Shown here: positions 8,982 to 16,228 of the stretch, piece by piece | How positions within the stretch are numbered: position 1 is the first letter of the stretch | Layout: each line of letters opens with the position of its first letter | NCBI RefSeq assembly: GCF_001280085.1 | Contig: NZ_LGED01000226.1 | Span: 1-55,706 of the forward strand | Direction: 5' to 3' | DNA length: 55,706 nucleotides | Origin: Saccharothrix sp. NRRL B-16348 | GTDB taxonomy: Bacteria > Actinomycetota > Actinomycetes > Mycobacteriales > Pseudonocardiaceae | Notes under the pieces: generated by a model | Databases searched by the model: none | Told to the model about the DNA's origin: nothing | What the model saw: the letters and a program-made list of their open reading frames with translations, nothing else | Program-made: the position numbers and the translations under genes

Positions 8982-9467
8982 CTAACAGGCGACCCAGGCG
9001 CCGTTCTCCACGATCAGCTTGATCACGTCACCGGCCCGGACGAGCCCGATCGGCAGCGGGGCGGCCATGCTGTCCAGCGCGGCGTCCGCCTCGGCGGAGA
9101 GGTCGTCCGGCATGCCCTTGGTCGGCAGCCGTTCGAGTACCCCGGTGGCCGTCGTGTCGGTCTTGTCGCGGACCTCGCCCGCCTGGACCCGGTACTCGAC
9201 GTCGGCCAGTCTCGGATCCACCCCGGCCAACTCCGCCAGCGTGCTCCGGAACGTGTACTGCTCACGCCACTTCTCCGCGCACACCAGCTTCTTGATCGCG
9301 TCGTCGTCCTGGTCGTTGGTCGCCCGGGCCAGCGCGGCCAGCGCGGCCTCCGGTGTGTCCGCTGTGTCCGCGGACTGGGCGGAGCCCGAACACGCGACGA
9401 GCCACCCGCTCAGCCCGACGACACCGGCCACCACTCGTAATCGCCACGCCCGCCCACAAATGCTCAC
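8982..9467 (-). CDS. Putative secreted lipoprotein
   Basis: A 161-aa protein with a lipoprotein signal: charged start, hydrophobic segment, and lipobox LVAC with the lipidated Cys near residue 26. The mature part (TPEAALAALARATNDQDDDAIKKLVC...) resembles small DUF4878-like domains that sit outside the membrane, but I do not recognise a defined function. Two further cysteines (Cys 76 region and the C-terminal residue) might form a disulfide. GTG 9465-9467 has no ribosome-binding sequence and may be leaderless. It converges with SulP (20-bp gap) and is divergent from the lysyl-oxidase-like gene. Confidence 0.75.
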   Translation of the reverse strand: MSICGRAWRLRVVAGVVGLSGWLVACSGSAQSADTADTPEAALAALARATNDQDDDAIKKLVCAEKWREQYTFRSTLAELAGVDPRLADVEYRVQAGEVRDKTDTTATGVLERLPTKGMPDDLSAEADAALDSMAAPLPIGLVRAGDVIKLIVENGAWVAC

Positions 9468-9501
9468 GTGCGCTGACGGTAGTCGGCACCACGCCGTCCC
9501 C

Positions 9502-9521
9502 GAACCGGAAGTTTCCGGTTC
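9502..9521. promoter_or_regulatory. Perfect 9-bp-arm palindrome, candidate operator
   Basis: GAACCGGAA (9502-9510) and TTCCGGTTC (9513-9521) are exact complements around GT. It lies in the 176-bp gap between the lipoprotein gene and the divergent lysyl-oxidase-like gene, 35 bp from the former's start. No regulator is adjacent. It may be an operator for either or both genes. Confidence 0.5.
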
Positions 9522-9643
9522 AGCAAAGGCGATCGGAGGTGGCGGAGGAAGTGACCGGATGAGGTGGTCTCCCCGAACGGCGGCGCGCCCGATCGGGGTG
9601 CACGGGCTGACAGTCGCCGCACGGCCACGCGAAGCTGGCCGGT

Positions 9644-10912
9644 ATGAGGGGTGCAGGCGTGGTCGTGCCGGTGTTGGTGTCGCTGTTGACCGCCGCGGTC
9701 CCCGCGGCCGCGGACCGTCCCGGCGTGGTGGTCGACTCGGATCGGTCGGCGTCCTGGCGCGGGTGGGTGGTCCAGGACGATCCGCGGGTGCGGGACGTGC
9801 CCGAGTGCCGGCCGGTGGGGTGCGACCGGGCCGACGTCGCGGTGCGGCTGCCCGCGCGGTTGCGCGACCGGCCCGGCGGGGTCGAGCTGGCGATCCGCGC
9901 GGTCGGCGCCACGCCTGACGACAGCCTGGGCTTCGCCGTCTACCAGGGCGGTCGCCGGGTCGCCCTCGCCGACGCGCAGATCGGCACGTCGCGCTCGGTG
10001 TGGCTGCCCAAGACCACCGCCCGCTACACCGTCTACGTGTTCCAGAACCCGTTCGTGCCCGAGCTGGCGTCCCGGACCGTCCGGTACGAGGGGCTGGTCG
10101 AGAACGAGGACTCCCGCGCCGAGCCCGAGCCGCGCGACCTGCTGCCCGACCTGGAGGCGTTGCCGCAGCGGTTCGCGACGTTCGACACCCCGCCGCCGTT
10201 CTTCGGCGACGCGGCCGAGCCGGGCTCGTCGTGCTTCCGCAGCGAGGTCGAGGAGCGGGACGCGCGGCTGTGCCTGCGGTTCGGTCAGGCCATGGCCAAC
10301 ACCGGCGACGGCCCGGTGGACGTCCGCTACCGCACGCCCGCCGGGCAGCGGCCGGACGAGGTGCCCGGCGCCCAGCGCGTCCACCGCTCCGACGGCACGT
10401 TCACCGACGTCCCGTCCGTGGGCGCCATGCACTACCACGCGATCCACTCCCACTACCACTTCGAGGACTTCTCCGTGTCCGAGCTGTGGGCGGTGGACGC
10501 CGACGGACGCCCGACCGGGACCTCCCCCGCGGCCACCGGGAAGAAAAACGGCTTCTGCATGGCCGACACGGAACTGGCGTGGTGGGACCGGAAGGGCAAC
10601 GCGCCGCAGACCTACCCGGCGCCCCGCTGCCTGGACCCCGAACCGGACTCGCCGCCCGGCGTCGACGCGTTCAAGAACGGCATCGCCCGGGGCTGGGCGG
10701 ACGAGTACTGGTGGGCGCTGCCCGACCAGATGATCGAGGTCAGCGGTCTGGCGGACGGCACGTACGCGCTCGTCACCCGCGTCGACCCCGTCAACCGGCT
10801 GCGCGAGCTCGACGAGGGCGACAACTGCGTGCGCGTGCCGATCACGCTGACCGGCCTCGCCGCCGGCGCGCCGGTGGCGACGCTGGGCAGCCCGGCCGTG
10901 CCCTGCGACTGA
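9644..10912 (+). CDS. Secreted lysyl-oxidase-family copper amine oxidase
   Basis: A 422-aa exported protein with an N-terminal signal (MRGAGVVVPVLVSLLTAAVPAAA). The copper-binding histidine cluster HYHAIHSHYHFED is at about residues 263-275, followed by KKNGFCMAD and a C-terminal DNCVRVPITL segment, the layout of bacterial lysyl-oxidase-like proteins (PF01186). Such enzymes oxidise primary amines, in eukaryotes lysines of matrix proteins; the bacterial substrate is not settled. Several cysteines suggest disulfides. The start is ATG 9644 with only a weak ribosome site. It is monocistronic, divergent from a lipoprotein gene, with a palindrome in the gap. Confidence 0.87.
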   Translation: MRGAGVVVPVLVSLLTAAVPAAADRPGVVVDSDRSASWRGWVVQDDPRVRDVPECRPVGCDRADVAVRLPARLRDRPGGVELAIRAVGATPDDSLGFAVYQGGRRVALADAQIGTSRSVWLPKTTARYTVYVFQNPFVPELASRTVRYEGLVENEDSRAEPEPRDLLPDLEALPQRFATFDTPPPFFGDAAEPGSSCFRSEVEERDARLCLRFGQAMANTGDGPVDVRYRTPAGQRPDEVPGAQRVHRSDGTFTDVPSVGAMHYHAIHSHYHFEDFSVSELWAVDADGRPTGTSPAATGKKNGFCMADTELAWWDRKGNAPQTYPAPRCLDPEPDSPPGVDAFKNGIARGWADEYWWALPDQMIEVSGLADGTYALVTRVDPVNRLRELDEGDNCVRVPITLTGLAAGAPVATLGSPAVPCD

Positions 10913-10993
10913 ACCCGGCCGCGCGGGCCCCGTGTCACCAGGACGAGTGGTCCCGACCGTTCGCGCTGCGACCGTCGCCCGGCCGCGGCCAGC

Positions 10994-11884
10994 ATGTCGA
11001 CTGTGCTGAATCGTGCGTTCCGGGTCCTGCTCGCCGTCCTGACCGCGACGGCGCTGGTCGCCGCGCCCTCGGTCGCGTCCGCCGCCGTCGAACCCCTCAC
11101 CGACGAGCAGTGGGCGGCGCACGTCGAAGCCCTCGACGCCGCCGTGGAGCAGGCGAAGCGGGACGGGCGGACGACCGATGTGCTGTACACCGTGAACGGT
11201 GACGGCGTGCACTGGTTCCCGGCGCGGGTGATCGAGCAGCGCCTCGCCGCCGACGCCTTGTACGCCAAGGGTGACGAGGCGCCCGACGAGGGCCTGGCCG
11301 TGCTGACCGGCGGGCTGCCGGGCGCGGGCAAGACCACCGTGCTGACGAGCAGCCCGTTCATCGACATGTCGAAGTACCTGGTGCTGAGTTCCGACGACGC
11401 CAAGGAGGTGATGTGCGAGCGCGGGATGATCCCCGACCTCGAGGGGTTCGCGCCGATGGAGACCGCGGACCTCATCCAGAAGGAGGCCTCGCTCATCACG
11501 CGGATGGTCGCGGACCGCGCGTACCGGGAGCGGAAGAACGTCATCTGGGACACCACGATGTCGTCGGTGGAGGCGGTGGACCAGCGCGTCGCGCCGCTGC
11601 GTGACGCCGGGTACGACGAGGTCGCGGCGATGTTCCTGGAGGTGCCGATCGAGGTGAGCGTGCGGCGGGTCGACCACCGGCACCGCGTCGGCTACGAGCG
11701 GTACCGCAACGGCGCGCGGTGCGAGGGGCGGCACGTGCCCACCGCGTTCGTCCGCAAGCACGCCGACGCGGAGTGGGGCAGCGTGAACCGCAAGGCGTTC
11801 GAGGCGACCAAGCCGCGGTACGACCGTTGGTACTTCTACGACTCCACCGAGCTGCCGCCCGTCCTGGTCGACCAGGGGCCGTGA
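10994..11884 (+). CDS. Zeta-toxin-like kinase with apparent signal peptide
   Basis: A 296-aa zeta-toxin-family P-loop protein: Walker A GGLPGAGKTT at about residues 106-115, SSDDAKEVM, and a downstream RRVDHRHRVGYERYRNG basic stretch. Zeta toxins phosphorylate UDP-N-acetylglucosamine in the cytoplasm. Here the first 30 residues look like a secretion signal (charged start, LLAVLTATALVAA core, ASA-A cleavage site), which is odd for an ATP-dependent kinase. The ATG at 10994 has no strong ribosome site; a later start would remove the signal but no better one is evident. The next gene overlaps by 4 bp and may be its partner. Confidence 0.8.
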   Translation: MSTVLNRAFRVLLAVLTATALVAAPSVASAAVEPLTDEQWAAHVEALDAAVEQAKRDGRTTDVLYTVNGDGVHWFPARVIEQRLAADALYAKGDEAPDEGLAVLTGGLPGAGKTTVLTSSPFIDMSKYLVLSSDDAKEVMCERGMIPDLEGFAPMETADLIQKEASLITRMVADRAYRERKNVIWDTTMSSVEAVDQRVAPLRDAGYDEVAAMFLEVPIEVSVRRVDHRHRVGYERYRNGARCEGRHVPTAFVRKHADAEWGSVNRKAFEATKPRYDRWYFYDSTELPPVLVDQGP

Positions 11885-12114
11885 GCGAGGTCGCCGACCT
11901 GCTCGCCGCGTTGCGGGAGGGCGCGCTGGACCTGGACACCGTGGCGCGGCGTTTTCGGGAGCGGAGTTGGCCCGCGCCACCGGCCGGCGACCCGGTGACG
12001 ACCGTGCCGGGGTCGTTCGAGGAGGTCGTGCTCGCCTACGCACGGGGTGACCTCACCGACGAGCAGTACGCGACCTTGCTGTGCGCGGCCGTGTCGGCGA
12101 CCGGAGGTGCGTGA
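11881..12114 (+). CDS. Small acidic protein coupled to zeta-like kinase
   Basis: A 77-aa protein starting at a GTG that overlaps the kinase stop (GTGA), so the two are translationally coupled. It is helical and acidic, with two short repeats of the type LREGALDLDTVARRFRERSWP and SFEEVVLAYARGDLTDEQYATL. No signal peptide is seen. I do not recognise a named domain. By position it could be an antitoxin or accessory of the zeta-like protein, but it resembles neither epsilon nor PezA antitoxins in length or sequence, so this is only inference. Confidence 0.7.
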   Translation: MSEVADLLAALREGALDLDTVARRFRERSWPAPPAGDPVTTVPGSFEEVVLAYARGDLTDEQYATLLCAAVSATGGA

Positions 12115-12134
12115 GGGGATTCGTTGACCCGGGC

Positions 12135-12764
12135 TCAGTTCTCCGGGCCGCGGACGTGGTCGGCGATCGTGGCCGGGTCGACGCCGCAGACGCGCAGGAC
12201 GCTCCTGGCGAGCGCTTCGGTGGCGTCCGGCAGTGACAGCCGGCCGGCGTTCACCGCGTCTCCGGCGGCGTGCCCGAGTGCGATGACGGCGGTCGCGAGC
12301 CACGGCGTGGGGACGTCGTCGGTGAACTCGCCGGATAGCCGGCCCCGGGTGAGCAGCCGGTCGAGGTGGTCGACGACCGGTTGGTGCCGGGCGTGGTCGG
12401 CGTCGGCGTCGACCGCGGTGGTGGCGGTGCCCAGCAGCAGTGGGTAGCGCTGGAGCGTTCGCCAACTCGCGTCGAGGAGGCGGAGCAACGCGTCGGCCGC
12501 GGAGCCCTCGTCCAGGCGTGCGGCGTCCATCTCGGCGACCGCCTCGCCGGTGATCACGTCGACCACCGCGCCGACGAGCGCCTCACGGGTCTTGAAGTGG
12601 GCGTAGATCGTCTGCCGACTCACACCCGCCGCGGCGGCGACGTCCTCGACGCTCGCGTGGGGCTGAGCGGCGAGAACCGCCTTCGCGGCCGACAGGATCG
12701 CGTTCGCGCTGCGGTCGGCGTCGGAGCGGCGCCGCCGACGCCGGGGAGTCGTTATCTCGGACAC
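12135..12764 (-). CDS. TetR-family transcriptional regulator
   Basis: A 209-aa TetR protein: the helix-turn-helix (VEDVAAAAGVSRQTIYAHFKTR) lies at about residues 39-60 after a basic N-terminus (PRRRRRRSDADRS), with a variable ligand domain behind. It is divergent from an amidohydrolase/DUF1772 operon with only 37 bp between the starts, so it very probably represses that operon and itself. The GTG at 12762-12764 is directly downstream of an extended -10 (TAATCT, complement of 12772-12777), so the transcript is probably leaderless. The ligand is unknown. Confidence 0.88.
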   Translation of the reverse strand: MSEITTPRRRRRRSDADRSANAILSAAKAVLAAQPHASVEDVAAAAGVSRQTIYAHFKTREALVGAVVDVITGEAVAEMDAARLDEGSAADALLRLLDASWRTLQRYPLLLGTATTAVDADADHARHQPVVDHLDRLLTRGRLSGEFTDDVPTPWLATAVIALGHAAGDAVNAGRLSLPDATEALARSVLRVCGVDPATIADHVRGPEN

Positions 12765-12765
12765 G

Positions 12766-12794
12766 TTGTCAAGATTAGCAAGGACCGTTAAGTT
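12766..12794. promoter_or_regulatory. Overlapping divergent promoters, both leaderless
   Basis: Toward the amidohydrolase: -35 TTGTCA (12766-12771), 17-base spacer, -10 TAAGTT (12789-12794), seven bases, then ATG 12802. Toward TetR: -10 TAATCT (complement of 12772-12777), then GTG 12764. The two promoters physically overlap, so one TetR dimer could shut both. Confidence 0.6.
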
Positions 12795-12801
12795 GGACAG
12801 C

Positions 12802-14292
12802 ATGTCAGACTTAAGAGGTGGGGTTGGTCGTCGCGATGTGCTGCGGGCCGGGGTGGTGATGGTGGCCGCGGGGACGGCGGCCGTGCCCGCCGGGCGGGCC
12901 GCGGCGGCGTCGGGCGAAGGTGCCGTGGCGCTGACCGGCGTGACGGTCGTCGACGCCACCGGGCGCCCGCCCCGGCGCGACATGACCGTGCTCGTCCGCG
13001 ACGAGCGCATCGTCGCGGTCGGCCGCCGGGGCGCGGTTCGGGTGCCGGCCGGTGCGCGGGTGTTGGACCTGCCCGGGAAGTTCGTGATCCCCGGCTTGTG
13101 GGACGCGCACGTGCACAGCATTCCCGCCGAGCGGATCTCCCCGCCGCTGTACCTGGTCAACGGCATCACGTCGGTCCGGGAGATGTCCGGCTCGGCGCTG
13201 CTGCACGAGTGGCGCGACCGGGTCGATCGCGGCGAGTTGCTCGGGCCGCGGTCGGTCATCGCCGGCCGGATCGTCGACGGCGCACCGACCATCGGCGACC
13301 CGGCGTCCTTCGTCGAGGTCGCCACCGAGGCGCAGGCACGGGAGGCGGTGCGGCAAGCCGAACGGGACGGCGCGGACTTCGTGAAGGTGTACTCGCGGCT
13401 GTCCGCCGACCTGTACCGCGTGATCGCCGAGGAGGCGCGCCGGCGGGGGATGCCGTTCGCCGGGCACTGCCCGGACGCGGTCCCGCTCGGCGCGGCCGGT
13501 GCGGCGGGCCAGCGCAGCGTCGAACACCTGTACTCGACCTGGTACGACACGTCCGACCGGGAGGAGGAACTGCGCGCCCGGATCGCCGGGCTGACGATCG
13601 GCCGGGGCGACTACGTCACCTGGATGCACGAGATCCACCGCCTGGAGTGGGACGCGGTCCGCGGCTACAGCCCGAGGAAGGCCGCGGCGGTGTTCGCCAC
13701 GCTGGCCCGCAACCGCACCCGGATCGTCCCCACCCTCGTGGTGTACCGGGTGCTGGACCGGCCGGACGAGGTCGTGGCGGGCGACGAGCGGCTGAAGTAC
13801 GTGCCGGCGGCGGTGGTCGAGGGCTGGCGCTGGGCGCTGGAGAACGTCGTCAAGGCCGGCTGGACACCGGAGGAAACCGCCCAGCGCCACGCCTTGCTCG
13901 AGCACCGGCTGGCGTTCGTGGGCGAACTGGCCCGAGCGGGCGTGCCGGTCGTCGCCGGGACCGACGGCGGCGACATGCCGTTCGTCATCCCCGGGTTCAG
14001 CCTGCACGACGAACTCGCCGCGCTGGTGCGTGCCGGGCTCTCCCCGCTCCAGGCGTTGCGAGCGGCGACCGTCGAACCGGCGCGCATGCTCGGCCTGGAC
14101 GACGTGCTGGGCACGGTGACGCCCGGCAAGTTCGCCGACCTGGTCGTGCTGGACGCCGACCCGCTGGCCGACATCCGCAACACCACCCGCATCCACACCG
14201 TGCTCACCCGTGGCCGCGTCATCTCCCCGGACCACCGCGCCCGCATGCTCGCCGACATCGCCGCCGCGGCGGCCGAGCCCACCACGTCCTGA
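12802..14292 (+). CDS. Exported amidohydrolase (imidazolonepropionase-like)
   Basis: A 496-aa metal-dependent amidohydrolase with a Tat-type signal (GRRDVLRAG at 9-17, then a hydrophobic stretch and an Ala-rich cleavage region). Metal-site motifs are visible: HVH at 103-105, FVKVYSRL with the candidate carboxylated lysine, HCPD, SVEH and TDGG. The C-terminal GKFADLVVLDADPL is typical of prolidase/imidazolonepropionase-like members. It should hydrolyse a cyclic or acyl-amide compound outside the membrane; substrate unknown. The start is a leaderless ATG. It is followed after 40 bp by a DUF1772 membrane protein in the same operon and divergent from TetR. Confidence 0.87.
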   Translation: MSDLRGGVGRRDVLRAGVVMVAAGTAAVPAGRAAAASGEGAVALTGVTVVDATGRPPRRDMTVLVRDERIVAVGRRGAVRVPAGARVLDLPGKFVIPGLWDAHVHSIPAERISPPLYLVNGITSVREMSGSALLHEWRDRVDRGELLGPRSVIAGRIVDGAPTIGDPASFVEVATEAQAREAVRQAERDGADFVKVYSRLSADLYRVIAEEARRRGMPFAGHCPDAVPLGAAGAAGQRSVEHLYSTWYDTSDREEELRARIAGLTIGRGDYVTWMHEIHRLEWDAVRGYSPRKAAAVFATLARNRTRIVPTLVVYRVLDRPDEVVAGDERLKYVPAAVVEGWRWALENVVKAGWTPEETAQRHALLEHRLAFVGELARAGVPVVAGTDGGDMPFVIPGFSLHDELAALVRAGLSPLQALRAATVEPARMLGLDDVLGTVTPGKFADLVVLDADPLADIRNTTRIHTVLTRGRVISPDHRARMLADIAAAAAEPTTS

Positions 14293-14332
14293 AGATCCCC
14301 GAAGTCGTTGTCGCACAACCAAGGAGCTCCTC

Positions 14333-14833
14333 ATGCCCATCCGACTGGTCACCGGGCTCGCCCTGCTGTCCACCGGCCTGCTCGCGGGCGCGTTCGGCTA
14401 CGGCGCGGTCAACGTGGCGACCACGTTCAACGTGGTCCCGCTCGACGTGCGCCTGACCTTCCACTCGGCGCTCATGCAGATGAACGGCCCGGTCATGCAG
14501 ACCACGATGGGGCTGGCCGCGCTGAGCTCGGTCGCCCTGGCCGTCCTCGCCCGCGGCACGCACCGGCACCTCGCCGGTGCGGCCGGCGCGCTGGCCGTGG
14601 CCTCCTTCCTGATCACCCGCTTCGGCAACGTGCCGATCAACGGCCGGATCAAGGTGTGGGCCGTCACCACACCACCGGCCGACTACGCGACGCAGCTCCA
14701 GCGGTGGGAGACCTTCAACGTCGTGCGCACCCTCACCGCGCTCGCCGCGTTCGTGCTCGTCATCGTCATCGCCGCCCGGATGGCCCGAACCGCGCAGGCC
14801 GACCACCGGCCCGCGCTTCCCGTGCCGGCGTGA
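14333..14833 (+). CDS. DUF1772 / anthrone-oxygenase-like membrane protein
   Basis: A 166-aa protein with four predicted membrane helices. The pattern (early hydrophobic helix, RFGNVPINGRIKVW in the middle, a W-xx-FN-xxR stretch before the last helix) fits DUF1772, a family that includes fungal anthrone oxygenases and many uncharacterised bacterial proteins. AAGGAG (14321-14326) gives a good ribosome site for ATG 14333. It follows the amidohydrolase and is likely co-regulated by TetR. Its role, perhaps in detoxification of an aromatic or cyclic compound, is not established. Confidence 0.82.
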   Translation: MPIRLVTGLALLSTGLLAGAFGYGAVNVATTFNVVPLDVRLTFHSALMQMNGPVMQTTMGLAALSSVALAVLARGTHRHLAGAAGALAVASFLITRFGNVPINGRIKVWAVTTPPADYATQLQRWETFNVVRTLTALAAFVLVIVIAARMARTAQADHRPALPVPA

Positions 14834-14870
14834 CAGGGACGCCGACAGTCCACTTCGGACCTACGAGAGG

Positions 14871-16082
14871 TCAGCCGTGCGCGGCGGTGTCGCCGGTCGA
14901 CCCGGCGGCCAGCCGATCGGTCAGCAGTCCGGCCATCGCGCGCACGCCGTGGCCGATCGCGCGTTCGTCGGCGGCGAAGTCGGGGGTGTGCGGCGCGCCG
15001 TTCATCCCCGACTCCGCGTCCGCGACGCCGAGGTAGAACAGCGCGCCCGGCGCCTCGTCGAGGAACAGCGCGAAGTCCTCGCAGTTGAACGGCCAGGACG
15101 CCCGGCCCCACAGGACGGACTCCGGCCCCAGCGCCGCGTTCAGGTGCCGGCCGGCCGCCGTGCCGAGCTCCACCGAGTTCACCATGGCGGGGAACGGATC
15201 GCCGGCGAACTCGACACGTCCGCCGGCGGCCGCCGCGAGCCGCTCGACCTGCGCGCGCAGCTCCGGGTACCGCTCCTGCGGCCAGACGCGCAGCAGCGCG
15301 TTGACGGCGGGCTGCGCGTCGGGCGTCTGCTCGGTCCACTGGGAGACGGACACGGATTCCTGGATCGACGCGGCGATCTCGGGCTCCAGCAACGCGTTGA
15401 AGCGCGCGTTGTAGTCGGCGACGCTGCGCGGGAACGCGACCGTGCCGAGGTCCGCCACCTCGGCCGCGAGCGCGGCGGCGGCTGCTTCGTCGCCGCCCGG
15501 CAGCACGATCCGGACGTGGTCGAGCCCGGGCAGGCCGTGGCCCGGGGACACCACGATGGTGCCGGTGGGGAACGGGCTGCAGTGCAGCGCGTAGAACTCG
15601 CGCGGCGCGAGCCCCTGCACCAGGCCGGTCCTGAGCATCGCGCGCGCACCCCGCAAGGGTTCCTCGGCCGGTTGGAAGACGAACACCAGCCGGCCGCGCA
15701 CCGGCTCGGAGCCCTGGGCCAGCGCACGGGCGACGCCGACGCCGATCGCGGTGTGCAGGTCGTGCCCGCAGAGGTGCGCGACGCCGGGGACGCGCGAGGC
15801 GAAGCCCTCGTCGAAGACCCGGCCCGAGTGCGGGATGGGCAGCACGTTCCTCCGCGCGTCGACGGCGTCCATGTCCGCCCGGAACGCGAGCGTCGGACCG
15901 TCCGCGGAACCGTCGAGCACCGCAACGACCCCGTGCCCGCCGACGCCGGTCGTCACCTCGAGCCCGGCCGCGCGCAACTGCTCCGCGACCAACCCGGCCG
16001 TCTCCCGCTCCTCGCCCGCGAGTTCGGGGCGGCGGTGGATCGCCCGGCGCAGCTCGATCAGTTCTCCGTCGAGGTTCGACAC
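14871..16082 (-). CDS. M20-family metallopeptidase / amidohydrolase
   Basis: A 403-aa protein of the M20D (aminoacylase/hippurate hydrolase-like) group. Motifs: RRAIHRRPELAGEE at the N-terminus, FRADMDA, the metal ligand region HLCGHDLHTA, FQPAEEP with the catalytic glutamate, and ALHCSPFP. It should hydrolyse N-acyl amino acids or related amides in the cytoplasm. The GTG at 16080-16082 gives the usual family start VSNLDGELIELRRAIH. It is downstream of the STAND gene on the same strand with a 146-bp gap, and converges with the DUF1772 gene. Confidence 0.9.
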   Translation of the reverse strand: MSNLDGELIELRRAIHRRPELAGEERETAGLVAEQLRAAGLEVTTGVGGHGVVAVLDGSADGPTLAFRADMDAVDARRNVLPIPHSGRVFDEGFASRVPGVAHLCGHDLHTAIGVGVARALAQGSEPVRGRLVFVFQPAEEPLRGARAMLRTGLVQGLAPREFYALHCSPFPTGTIVVSPGHGLPGLDHVRIVLPGGDEAAAAALAAEVADLGTVAFPRSVADYNARFNALLEPEIAASIQESVSVSQWTEQTPDAQPAVNALLRVWPQERYPELRAQVERLAAAAGGRVEFAGDPFPAMVNSVELGTAAGRHLNAALGPESVLWGRASWPFNCEDFALFLDEAPGALFYLGVADAESGMNGAPHTPDFAADERAIGHGVRAMAGLLTDRLAAGSTGDTAAHG

Positions 16083-16228
16083 CGGTAGATCGTGCCCACA
16101 ACGTCCGGTTCCGCGCATCACCATTTCAGCCGTGGCGGCAGCACGCCGACGTCCACCGCTCCCCCGCCGGCGAGTCGTCGTAGCGGGCCGGTCGGCTTGC
16201 CGCACAGGCATCCCGGTCCAGGCGGACT

